From contig NZ_CP049864.1 of the NCBI RefSeq assembly GCF_011300685.1, positions 1,542,885 through 1,606,884 on the forward strand: DNA of 64,000 bases, read 5' to 3'. A program made the translations under genes and the position numbers. This DNA comes from Lysobacter sp. HDW10. GTDB lineage: Bacteria > Pseudomonadota > Gammaproteobacteria > Xanthomonadales > Xanthomonadaceae. A model generated the notes under the pieces. It had not been told where the DNA came from. It saw nothing but the letters and a program-made list of their open reading frames with translations, and ran no database searches. Below, one piece after another: positions 55,270 to 64,000 of this stretch (its first letter is position 1; the number at the start of each line of letters is the position of its first letter).

Positions 55270-56673
55270 ATGCTGCCGACGTTAGCGCTTGTAGGCCGCC
55301 CAAACGTCGGCAAATCCACGCTTTTTAATGGGCTCACGCGCACGCGTGACGCCTTGGTACACGACGAACCCGGTGTTACCCGCGATCGAAACTATGGCGT
55401 CTGCCGACTGGATGAAGAGCGTCCGTTTGTCGTCATTGATACCGGTGGTATTGCGGGCGAAGAAGAAGGTTTGGCCGGTGCCACTGCAAAACAATCGCGT
55501 GCAGCCGCAGAAGAAGCCGATCTAATTTGTTTTGTGGTCGATGGCCGTGAAGGTCCGACTGCGCTCGACGACGAGATTTTGCGCTGGTTGCGTAAGCTCG
55601 CACGTCCGACTTTGCTCGTTGTGAATAAAGTCGACGGCATTGATACCGACGCTGCGGTCAATGAATTCGTGCGTTTCGGTTTTAAAGATGTCATTCCGAC
55701 TGCGGCGTCGCATCGCTCGGGTATTGATGACTTGCTTGAAGTCGTCTATCCGAAGTTGCCCGAACATGGACAAGGCGAAGAACTCGACGACGATCCGGAA
55801 CGCGTTCGAATTGCTTTTATTGGGCGTCCGAATGTCGGCAAATCGACTGTCGTGAATCGCATCTTGGGCGAGGAGCGCATGATCGCTTCCGACGTACCCG
55901 GCACGACGCGTGACTCGATCTCTGTCGACCTCGAACGCGATGGTCGCAAGTATCGTTTGATCGACACCGCAGGCTTGCGCCGTCGTTCGAAAGTGGATGA
56001 GGCGGTCGAAAAGTTTTCAGTGGTGAAAACACTGCAAGCCATCGAACAATGCCAAGTCGCTGTATTGATGTTGGATGCCACTGAAGGTGTGACTGACCAA
56101 GATGCGACAGTGTTGTCTGCAGTCTTAGACGCCGGTCGCGCCTTGGTGATTGCAATCAACAAATGGGACGGGCTTGAAAAATACGCCCGTGACCAAGCGG
56201 AAACCATGCTGTCAAGAAAGCTGGGCTTTGTGGATTGGGCACAAGCTGTTCGAATCTCAGCCTTGCATGGTTCGGGTTTGCGCGAATTGTTCCGTGCGAT
56301 CCATCGTGCACACGCCTCGGCAACACGCGAGTTCGGAACCAGTGAAGTCACGCGCGCCGTAGAAGCGGCGTACACCGCCAATCCACCGCCGGTGATTCGT
56401 GGCCACGTAGCAAAGATGCGTTTCGCGCACGCGGGCGGTAGCAACCCGCCAACCTTCATTGTGCACGGCACGCGTTTGCGGACTTTGTCTGATTCATATC
56501 GCCGCTATTTGGAAAACTTCTTCCGCAAGCGTTTCAAATTGGTCGGAACCCCCGTCCGATTTGTGTTCCGCGAGAGCGAGAACCCGTTCAAAGACAAGGT
56601 CAATGTGCTGAGCGACAAGCAGAAAGCAAAACGTCAGCGCATGATTCGACACCACAAGCGCAACGACAAATAA
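55270..56673 (+). CDS. der: Ribosome-assembly GTPase Der (EngA)
   Basis: Essential GTPase for 50S assembly, 467 aa. Two tandem G domains: first with [12 protein letters not shown] (from residue 8), DTGGI, NKVD; second with [13 protein letters not shown] (about residue 184), [15 protein letters not shown]-terminal KH-like domain follows and ends in a basic tail ([18 protein letters not shown]). All nucleotide-binding motifs are intact. It sits three bases after bamB in the usual order, with the MoeB-like gene three bases after it. Confidence 0.97.
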   Translation: MLPTLALVGRPNVGKSTLFNGLTRTRDALVHDEPGVTRDRNYGVCRLDEERPFVVIDTGGIAGEEEGLAGATAKQSRAAAEEADLICFVVDGREGPTALDDEILRWLRKLARPTLLVVNKVDGIDTDAAVNEFVRFGFKDVIPTAASHRSGIDDLLEVVYPKLPEHGQGEELDDDPERVRIAFIGRPNVGKSTVVNRILGEERMIASDVPGTTRDSISVDLERDGRKYRLIDTAGLRRRSKVDEAVEKFSVVKTLQAIEQCQVAVLMLDATEGVTDQDATVLSAVLDAGRALVIAINKWDGLEKYARDQAETMLSRKLGFVDWAQAVRISALHGSGLRELFRAIHRAHASATREFGTSEVTRAVEAAYTANPPPVIRGHVAKMRFAHAGGSNPPTFIVHGTRLRTLSDSYRRYLENFFRKRFKLVGTPVRFVFRESENPFKDKVNVLSDKQKAKRQRMIRHHKRNDK

Positions 56674-56676
56674 ATC

Positions 56677-57759
56677 ATGACTGTCCGCTCGCTCATGCCG
56701 CGCGAGGCCTTCGAGAGGATCAGTCAAGGCGTTCGCATCATCGACATCCGCGGTGAGGTCGAACAATTGAGCGGCATGGCGCAAGGCGCCACCGCTGTTC
56801 CACTAGACACACTCTTAACGACCCCTGCTGAAATCCTTGGCGAAGATGTCGTGCTGCTCATTTGTCAGAAGGGCATTCGCTCTGCAAATGCCGTTGAGAC
56901 ACTTCGCGCAAGTGGATTCAATGTGGTGTCTGTCGAAGGCGGCACTGACGCTTGGCTTGCGCAAGGCTTGCCGATCGAAGTGCCGAACACTGCTGCCGAC
57001 ATCATGGGCGAAGACGCAGCGTTTCTCGATCGCTACTCACGGCAGATGCGATTGCCCCAAGTCGGACTGGAAGGGCAAATTGCCCTTCGCAAGGCAAAGA
57101 TTGTCGTCGTGGGCGCAGGTGGCTTAGGTGCACCGGTCACCTACTACCTTGCTGCAGCAGGTGTCGGCCACATCACTTTGATCGATCCGGATGTCGTCGA
57201 TCGCAGTAATTTGCAACGTCAGATCGTGCACGTCGATGCAGACGTCGGTGCATTGAAAGTCGATTCGGCGCGCTCGCGTTTGCTGGCATTGAATCCTTAC
57301 TTGTCGCTCACGACCCATGCCCTTGCACTCGATGTGACAAATGCGTCGACGCTGATTGAAGGCGCCGATGTGGTGATCGACGGCTCAGATAACTTTGCGG
57401 TCCGACACGCCTTGAATGCCGCTTGCGTTGAAGCGCGGGTTCCTTTGGTCTATGGCGCCGTCGATCGCTTCACGGGTCAGGCAAGTGTGTTTAATGCGGG
57501 CTCACGCGGGGCGGTGCCATGTTATCGCTGCCTGTTCCCGGATGCGCCCGAAGGCGTCCTTAACTGCGCAGAAGCGGGCGTGCTCGGCGTTGTGCCCGGC
57601 ATGGTGGGCATGATTCAAGCCACTGAAACGCTAAAGCTCCTGCTTGGGTTGGGCGAAAGCCTGAGCGGCGTGTTGCTGCAATTTGATGCGCTAAACATGC
57701 AATTCAAGCGGACGAGAATTGTGGCAGATCCGGCGTGCCCGACCTGCGCCGTACGCTAG
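56677..57759 (+). CDS. E1-like adenylyltransferase (MoeB/ThiF) with N-terminal rhodanese
   Basis: Activates the C-terminus of a ubiquitin-like sulphur carrier for molybdopterin or thiamine synthesis. 360 aa. The rhodanese domain is at the N-terminus (about 1-100) with an active-site-type Cys63 in LICQKGIRS, the reverse of MOCS3-type fusions. The ThiF domain follows (YSRQMRLPQVGLEGQ, VVVGAGGLGAPV, DPDVVDRSNLQRQ, DGSDNFAVRH) with zinc pairs CYRC and CPTC and the LNCAEAGVLG adenylation loop. It is co-transcribed with der by spacing. Which carrier it serves (MoaD or ThiS) cannot be told here, so no symbol. Confidence 0.85.
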   Translation: MTVRSLMPREAFERISQGVRIIDIRGEVEQLSGMAQGATAVPLDTLLTTPAEILGEDVVLLICQKGIRSANAVETLRASGFNVVSVEGGTDAWLAQGLPIEVPNTAADIMGEDAAFLDRYSRQMRLPQVGLEGQIALRKAKIVVVGAGGLGAPVTYYLAAAGVGHITLIDPDVVDRSNLQRQIVHVDADVGALKVDSARSRLLALNPYLSLTTHALALDVTNASTLIEGADVVIDGSDNFAVRHALNAACVEARVPLVYGAVDRFTGQASVFNAGSRGAVPCYRCLFPDAPEGVLNCAEAGVLGVVPGMVGMIQATETLKLLLGLGESLSGVLLQFDALNMQFKRTRIVADPACPTCAVR

Positions 57760-57796
57760 TGCGATAATACGCAACCCCTAGACGCGCGACTCATTC

Positions 57797-58672
57797 ATGG
57801 CACAAGCACGCATCCTCGACGGCAAACGCATTGCAGACGATCTGTTGAATGGGTTGAAGTCGCAAGTCGATGCGCGTGTCGCTGCCGGCAAACGTCGTCC
57901 CGGATTGGCCGTTGTGCTGGTCGGCGGAGATCCCGCGTCACAAAGCTATGTACGCAACAAACGCCGCGCGGCTGAAAAAGTGGGCATCCAAGCCTTCGAC
58001 CACGACTTGCCGGAAGGCACGACCGAGGAAGACCTGTTGGCCCTGATTGATCGCTTGAATGCCGATCCGAACGTGCACGGCATCTTGGTTCAGTTGCCAC
58101 TCCCCGGAATTCCCGAGGCCAGCCGGTTGATCGAACGCATCCGGCCTGACAAAGACGTTGATGGTTTCCATCCCACCAATGTGGGTCATTTGGTGCTGCG
58201 CCAGTTCGGCCTGCGCCCGTGCACACCGCGCGGGATTACCACGTTGCTGGCGTATACCGATCGACCGGTGCGCGGCGCGAACGCAACGATTGTCGGCGTC
58301 TCCAACCATGTGGGCCGCCCGATGGCCTTGGAGCTGTTGATCGCCGGCTGCACGGTCACAAGTTGCCATAAGTTCACACCGCCGGAAGTGCTCGAAGCCG
58401 CTGTTCGCAACGCGGACATTCTCGTCGTGGCGGTCGGTCGCCCGGGCCTCGTGCCGGGCGAATGGGTCAAGCCAGGTGCCGTGGTGATTGACGTAGGCAT
58501 TAACCGCATTGACGACGGCCGCTTGGTCGGCGACGTGGGCTTTGACGCCGCATTAGCGCATGCTGGCTGGATCACGCCGGTGCCGGGCGGGGTGGGGCCG
58601 ATGACCGTGGCGACCTTGATGCAAAACACCCTCGAGGCCGCTGTGCTGCAGGAAGGCGACCATAGCGCGTAA
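57797..58672 (+). CDS. folD: Methylenetetrahydrofolate dehydrogenase/cyclohydrolase FolD
   Basis: Interconverts 5,10-methylene-, methenyl- and 10-formyl-tetrahydrofolate using NADP. 291 aa with active-site Lys55 ([13 protein letters not shown]), [26 protein letters not shown], the NADP site [16 protein letters not shown] and the closing [16 protein letters not shown]. Length and motifs match E. coli FolD. It starts 37 bases after the MoeB-like gene. Confidence 0.96.
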   Translation: MAQARILDGKRIADDLLNGLKSQVDARVAAGKRRPGLAVVLVGGDPASQSYVRNKRRAAEKVGIQAFDHDLPEGTTEEDLLALIDRLNADPNVHGILVQLPLPGIPEASRLIERIRPDKDVDGFHPTNVGHLVLRQFGLRPCTPRGITTLLAYTDRPVRGANATIVGVSNHVGRPMALELLIAGCTVTSCHKFTPPEVLEAAVRNADILVVAVGRPGLVPGEWVKPGAVVIDVGINRIDDGRLVGDVGFDAALAHAGWITPVPGGVGPMTVATLMQNTLEAAVLQEGDHSA

Positions 58673-60181
<1,509 letters not shown>

Positions 60182-60187
60182 TGAATA

Positions 60188-60215
60188 AAGGGCGACCTGT
60201 TCGCCCTTCTTTTTT
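60188..60215 (+). terminator. Intrinsic terminator between guaB and guaA
   Basis: AAGGGCGA / TCGCCCTT, an 8-bp stem (60188-60195 and 60201-60208) with a 5-base loop, followed by C and T6. It starts six bases after the guaB stop and ends 21 bases before guaA. It would reduce read-through from guaB into guaA, and no separate guaA promoter is evident in the remaining space. Confidence 0.8.
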
Positions 60216-60236
60216 AACTTCGAAGTTGCAAAGACC

Positions 60237-61811
60237 ATGACCAATATTCATAACGACAAAATCCTCATTCTGGACTTCGGCGCACAGTACACGCAGTTGA
60301 TTGCGCGTCGCATTCGCGAATTCGGTGTCTATTGTGAAATTTGGGCTTGGGACCACAATCCTGAAGAGATTGCCGCATTCGGCGCCAAAGGCATCATTTT
60401 GTCTGGCGGCCCCGAATCAACAACTGAAGCCGGATGCCCCACGGCACCGCAAGCTGTCTTCGATGCCGGCACGCCGATCTTGGGCATTTGCTACGGCATG
60501 CAAACGCTCGCAAAGCAATTGGGCGGCGACACTGAAGCTGGCAACCAACGCGAGTTTGGTCACGCAGAGTTGGAGCTTGTTGCGCAAGATAGCTTGCTCT
60601 CCAAAGTGGCAACGACGGCTGCGTTACGCAATGTGTGGATGAGCCATGGCGACCATGTTTCAAAGGCGCCCGCCGGATTCGAAGTCACGGCCAAGACGGA
60701 TCGCTTGGGCATTGCTGCTTTCGCAAACGACGCGAAAAAAATCTACGGCGTGCAGTTCCATCCGGAAGTGACGCATACGGCAGCCGGTGAAGCATTGCTG
60801 CGTCGTTTTGTCGTAGATATTTGTGGCTGCGAAACGCATTGGACCGCGGACAACATCATCGAAGATCAAATCGCGCGCGTGCGCGATCAGGTGGGTAGCG
60901 ATGAAGTCATCCTGGGCCTCTCCGGAGGTGTGGATTCGTCTGTAGTTGCAGCGCTGCTGCACCGCGCCATTGGCAAACAGCTGACCTGCGTGTTCGTAGA
61001 TACCGGCTTGCTGCGCTATCAAGAAGGCGATCAGGTCATGGCGATGTTTGCCGATGAAGCCGAGAAGGGTGGCATGGGCATCAAAGTCATTCGCGTCAAT
61101 GCAGCAGATCGCTATTTCGAAAAGCTGAAAGGCGTTGAAGACCCGGAAGCCAAGCGAAAGATTATCGGCAATCTCTTTATTGAAATCTTCGATGAAGAAT
61201 CTTCGAAGCTTGCAAACGCTAAGTGGTTGGCGCAAGGCACGATCTACCCGGACGTCATCGAATCCGCGGGGAGTAAGACGGGCAAGGCGCACGTCATCAA
61301 GAGCCACCACAATGTGGGTGGTTTGCCTGAAGACATGAAGCTCGGTTTGGTTGAGCCGCTGCGCGAATTGTTTAAGGACGAAGTGCGTCGACTCGGCGTT
61401 GCTTTGGGTTTGCCGCGCGAGATGGTGTATCGCCACCCGTTCCCGGGTCCGGGCTTGGGTGTTCGTATCTTGGGTGAAGTCAAACGCGACTACGCTGAAC
61501 TGCTTGCACGTGCCGACGCAATCTTTATTGATGAGTTGCGCAAGGCGGATTTGTACGACAAGACCAGCCAAGCCTTTGCGGTGTTCTTGCCCGTGAAATC
61601 AGTGGGCGTTGTCGGTGACGCACGCGCCTATGAGTGGGTCATCGCACTGCGCGCGGTAGAGACGATTGATTTCATGACCGCACATTGGGCGCATTTGCCG
61701 TACGACTTCTTAGGTCGGGTGAGCAACCGCATCATCAATGAACTTCGCGGCGTAAGTCGGGTCGTCTACGACATCAGTGGAAAGCCGCCTGCAACGATTG
61801 AGTGGGAGTGA
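60237..61811 (+). CDS. guaA: GMP synthase (glutamine-hydrolysing)
   Basis: Amidates XMP to GMP. 524 aa: glutaminase domain with Cys85 (GICYGMQ) and [13 protein letters not shown]-pyrophosphatase domain with [11 protein letters not shown]-loop (about residue 231), and C-terminal dimerisation domain ending [15 protein letters not shown], the standard end. The gene is complete, so anything inserted behind it has preserved or restored the coding end. The 3' end of guaA is a recognised integration site for genomic islands. Foreign mobile-element sequence begins directly after the stop. Confidence 0.97.
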   Translation: MTNIHNDKILILDFGAQYTQLIARRIREFGVYCEIWAWDHNPEEIAAFGAKGIILSGGPESTTEAGCPTAPQAVFDAGTPILGICYGMQTLAKQLGGDTEAGNQREFGHAELELVAQDSLLSKVATTAALRNVWMSHGDHVSKAPAGFEVTAKTDRLGIAAFANDAKKIYGVQFHPEVTHTAAGEALLRRFVVDICGCETHWTADNIIEDQIARVRDQVGSDEVILGLSGGVDSSVVAALLHRAIGKQLTCVFVDTGLLRYQEGDQVMAMFADEAEKGGMGIKVIRVNAADRYFEKLKGVEDPEAKRKIIGNLFIEIFDEESSKLANAKWLAQGTIYPDVIESAGSKTGKAHVIKSHHNVGGLPEDMKLGLVEPLRELFKDEVRRLGVALGLPREMVYRHPFPGPGLGVRILGEVKRDYAELLARADAIFIDELRKADLYDKTSQAFAVFLPVKSVGVVGDARAYEWVIALRAVETIDFMTAHWAHLPYDFLGRVSNRIINELRGVSRVVYDISGKPPATIEWE

Positions 61812-61885
61812 CTGGCACTCACAGGCAATGTCTGGCACTGGCTGGCATCACAGCTGAGACTTCAATATCTCGCAGCTGAGCGATA
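61812..61885. repeat. Short direct repeats at guaA/mobile-element junction
   Basis: CTGGCACT occurs at 61812-61819 and 61832-61839, and CTGGCA again at 61842-61847. The first copy begins on the base after the guaA stop. These may be island attachment or arm-type sites, or the terIS end of the ISCR-like element. The exact border between chromosome and element cannot be set from this sequence alone. Confidence 0.4.
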
Positions 61886-61905
61886 AACTGTATAAAAACA
61901 CAGTA
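61886..61905. promoter_or_regulatory. LexA (SOS) box upstream of the ISCR transposase
   Basis: AACTGTATAAAAACACAGTA contains a perfect CTGT-N8-ACAG core and fits the E. coli LexA consensus (TACTGTATATATAYACAGTA) at 17 of 20 positions by hand count. It ends 17 bases before the transposase ATG at 61923. TATAAA inside it (61891-61896) could be the -10, so LexA binding would block transcription. Confidence 0.7.
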
Positions 61906-61922
61906 TCGCAAGGATGCGGATC

Positions 61923-63425
61923 ATGCCCCAAGTGGCGGCCAGGATGGCCAGCCGGGACGAGAACACTGGTCGTTACCAGCGTCACCGGCCCGAGCAAACC
62001 CTGCTCTATCGGATCGTCGAAGAATACTACCCGACGTTCGCTGCCCATTTGGCGGCGCAGGGCAGGGAACTGCCCGGCTATGTGCAACGCGAGTTTGACG
62101 ACTACCTCAAATGCGGCCGTCTCGAACACGGCTTTCTGCGGGTGCGTTGTGAGTCGTGTCACGCTGAGCACCTGGTTGCGTTCAGCTGCAAACGTCGGGG
62201 CTTCTGTCCTAGTTGTGGCGCACGGCGTATGGCCGAAAGCGCCGCGCTACTGGTCGATGAGGTTCTGCCCGTACAGCCCATGCGCCAATGGGTACTCAGC
62301 TTTCCCTTTCAATTGCGCTTTCTGTTCGCCAGCCGGCCGGAGGTCATGGGCCGGGTGTTGGGCATCGTTTACCGCGTCATCGCCACGCATCTGGTCAAGA
62401 AAGCGGGCTATACCCACCAAGCGGCCAAGACCGGTGCCGTCACCCTGATCCAGCGCTTCGGCAGTGCACTGAACCTCAACATTCACTTTCACATGCTGTT
62501 CCTCGATGGCGTGTACGTTGAGCGTCCCAATGGAACAGCCCGGTTCCTCTGGGTCAGGGCGCCGACCAGCGCCGAACTCACCCAACTGGCGCACACCATC
62601 GCCCATCGGGTCGGCCGCTATTTGGAGCGGCAAGGCCTACTGGAGCGGGATGCTGAAAACAGTTACCTGGCCTTGGATGCGGTGGATGAAGATGCGATGA
62701 CTCCACTGCTGGGGCATTCCATCACGTATCGCATCGCCGTGGGGCCACAGGCAGGGCGCAAGGTGTTCACCCTGCAGACACTGCCCGCCTGCGACCCGGA
62801 AGATCAGTTTGGTGACATGCCCGGTAAGGTTGCCGGTTTCTCGCTACATGCCGGCGTAGCGGCCAAGGCCCATGAGCGCAGCAAACTCGAACGGCTGTGC
62901 CACTACATCAGCCGCCCGGCGGTGTCTGAGAAACGGCTGTCGCTCACGAAGAATGGCAACGTGCGCTACCAGCTTAAGACGCCGTACCGGGACGGCACCA
63001 CGCATGTGATCTTTGAGCCGCTGGACTTCATCGCAAGACTGTCGGCGTTGGTGCCGAAGCCACGTGTGAACCTTACCCGGTTTCATGGGGTGTTTGCGCC
63101 CAACAGCAAGCACCGCGCCCTGGTTACACCTGCCATGAGGGGCAAGGGGAGCAAAAAGGTCAAGGTATCGGATGAGCCGCCAACACCCGCTGGGCGGCGA
63201 GCGTCGATGAAATGGGCACAGCGGCTCAAGCGTGTATTCCAAATCGACATCGAGACTTGCAGCGAATGCGGCGGTGCCATGAAGGTGATTGCCTGTATTG
63301 AAGATCCGGTAGTGATCAAGCAGATCCTCGACCATCTGAAGCAAAAAGCCGAAACCAACGAGTCCAGCCCGTTGCCCGAGAGCCGGGCACCACCGGCTGG
63401 CCTGTCGCCGGGTCTGTTTACCTGA
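61923..63425 (+). CDS. IS91-family (ISCR2-like) rolling-circle transposase
   Basis: A 500-aa Y1-HUH-type transposase; begins MPQVAARMASRDENTGRYQR as I recall for ISCR2 Tnp. N-terminal zinc-binding set CESCHAEHLVAFSCKRRGFCPSCG (about 73-98), the HUH metal motif NIHFHMLFLDGVY (about 184-196), the catalytic Tyr candidate in KLERLCHYISRPAVS, and a C-terminal CSECGG zinc motif. Several residues differ from remembered ISCR2, for example the QFGDMPGK region, so it is a relative rather than an exact copy. ATG 61914 is also in frame; 61923 has AGGA at good spacing. It follows a LexA box. Confidence 0.88.
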   Translation: MPQVAARMASRDENTGRYQRHRPEQTLLYRIVEEYYPTFAAHLAAQGRELPGYVQREFDDYLKCGRLEHGFLRVRCESCHAEHLVAFSCKRRGFCPSCGARRMAESAALLVDEVLPVQPMRQWVLSFPFQLRFLFASRPEVMGRVLGIVYRVIATHLVKKAGYTHQAAKTGAVTLIQRFGSALNLNIHFHMLFLDGVYVERPNGTARFLWVRAPTSAELTQLAHTIAHRVGRYLERQGLLERDAENSYLALDAVDEDAMTPLLGHSITYRIAVGPQAGRKVFTLQTLPACDPEDQFGDMPGKVAGFSLHAGVAAKAHERSKLERLCHYISRPAVSEKRLSLTKNGNVRYQLKTPYRDGTTHVIFEPLDFIARLSALVPKPRVNLTRFHGVFAPNSKHRALVTPAMRGKGSKKVKVSDEPPTPAGRRASMKWAQRLKRVFQIDIETCSECGGAMKVIACIEDPVVIKQILDHLKQKAETNESSPLPESRAPPAGLSPGLFT

Positions 63426-63728
63426 CCCGTCCCAAACGATTCCGATCACGATGCTGCGGTAATTCAGCCGCGGCAGGGATGCGTTATGCCGGCGGCTTGG
63501 GTTGGCCCCGGCTGTCGGGAAAAACGGGTGAATTTTCGGCGGGATCGATGGCTACACGGGCCGGATTCAGAATCACCCACTGGCAAAGCAGGCCGTCATT
63601 CGCGGTCTACAGTGGCTGGACTTGGAGAAAAACGGCGTTTATTCTTCCTATACTCTGTAAGACCAATCCCATCTGATTGCTGACGAGCAGACGCTGCCCG
63701 GTATCCTTAATCGAGCGGTTGATTCGTC
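63426..63728 (+). promoter_or_regulatory. 3' flank of ISCR-like element and possible floR promoter
   Basis: A 303-base region without a gene. The first part should include the oriIS end of the element; GC-rich palindromic stretches around 63455-63475 (CTGCGG...CCGCGG) are candidates but not diagnostic. A possible promoter is TGGACT (63617-63622), 17-base spacer, TATTCT (63640-63645), about 80 bases before floR. A TATACT at 63649-63654 is an alternative -10. Confidence 0.4.
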
Positions 63729-64000
63729 ATGACCACCACACGCCCCGCGTGGGCCTATACGCTGCCGGCAGCCTTGCTGCTTATGGCTCCCTTCGACATC
63801 CTCGCCTCGCTGGCGATGGATATTTATCTTCCAGTCGTTCCGGCGATGCCGGGCGTCCTGAACACGACTCCATCCATAATCCAACTCACGTTGAGCCTCT
63901 ACATGGTGATGCTCGGTGTGGGCCAAGTGATCTTTGGGCCACTCTCCGATCGCGTCGGGCGACGGCCGATCCTGCTTGTAGGCGCAACGGCTTTCGTTGC
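63729..64000 (+). CDS. floR: Phenicol exporter FloR-type, 5' part only
   Basis: Major-facilitator drug:proton antiporter exporting chloramphenicol and florfenicol; the family has about 404 aa, of which the first 90 are in the window. The sequence MTTTRPAWAYTLPAALLLMAP, DIYLPVVPAMPG, TLSLYMVMLGVGQVIFGPL and the MFS loop SDRVGRRPILL match FloR as I remember it. Scattered conservative differences (GVLNTTPSII, SDRVGRR, LLVGATAF) suggest a variant. First two membrane spans are visible. Located 303 bases after the ISCR-like transposase in the same direction. Confidence 0.88.
   Translation, partial: MTTTRPAWAYTLPAALLLMAPFDILASLAMDIYLPVVPAMPGVLNTTPSIIQLTLSLYMVMLGVGQVIFGPLSDRVGRRPILLVGATAFV

Larger units (their letters stand above)
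61861..63728 (+). mobile_element. ISCR2-like (IS91-family) rolling-circle element next to floR
   Basis: The region holds one complete transposase gene and its flanks and leads directly into a floR-type resistance gene, the classic ISCR2-floR association. IS91/ISCR elements transpose by rolling circle from oriIS to terIS and can carry neighbouring DNA by reading past terIS. Neither end could be pinned down: I see no terminal inverted repeats or target duplication, which these elements lack anyway. Borders given are approximate. Confidence 0.65.

Overview
The window is a bacterial chromosome segment. Gene content and protein flavour point to the Xanthomonadaceae/Lysobacteraceae (Lysobacter, Luteimonas, Stenotrophomonas relatives). 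The evidence is the alternative Cys-poor L36, a Xanthomonas-type VirD4/VirB cluster, a 'transmembrane repetitive protein', a FadN-type beta-oxidation fusion, and the ndk-rlmN-pilF-rodZ-yfgM-bamB-der and guaB-guaA blocks. This is a family-level inference from remembered protein sequences; no search was run.

Layout. 1-8.1 kb: tesB (cut by the window edge), an AmpD-like amidase, a small hydrolase, the fused 23S rRNA methyltransferase rlmKL, an endonuclease V homologue with an altered active site, an L,D-transpeptidase-like lipoprotein coupled to an SDF symporter, and an Fnr/Anr regulator. 8.2-17.8 kb: a type IV secretion cluster (virD4, virB1-B2-B3-B4-B5-like-B6) ending in two small exported proteins. 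The outer-membrane core genes virB7-virB11 are absent, and an antisense PP2C phosphatase lies where they would be expected. 18.1-25.8 kb: a LuxR-type response regulator, rne and rluC (divergent over a long structured leader), phhB, nfuA and a large one-span repetitive protein. 25.9-34.6 kb: two cytochromes c divergent from a three-gene RND efflux operon. 34.6-38.4 kb: a TraB-family protein, agmatine catabolism (aguA, aguB), a small exported protein and rpmJ. 38.5-45.6 kb: cmk, rpsA, ihfB, lapB and two polysaccharide-precursor enzymes. 45.7-50.0 kb: a self-contained tetR-fadN-fadA operon. 50.2-61.8 kb: ndk, rlmN, pilF, rodZ, yfgM, bamB, der, moeB-like, folD, guaB, guaA.

The last 2.2 kb differ in origin. 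Immediately after the guaA stop codon, a known integration hotspot for genomic islands, lies an ISCR2-like (IS91 family) transposase followed by the start of a floR-type phenicol exporter that runs off the window. This is probably the left edge of an acquired resistance island. The transposase gene is preceded by a near-consensus LexA (SOS) box of the Escherichia/Pseudomonas type. Xanthomonadaceae LexA proteins recognise different sequences, so the element may be uncoupled from LexA repression in this host.

The main candidates for something undescribed are: (a) the SOS box on the ISCR transposase; (b) the core-less T4SS cassette with its phosphatase and two small secreted low-GC genes; (c) the endonuclease V homologue that has lost its first catalytic Asp and its wedge motif; (d) several structured leaders and operators (rne leader, rpsA-ihfB UUCG hairpin, guaB-guaA terminator, PsrA-like operator). 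No tRNA, rRNA or CRISPR array was seen.
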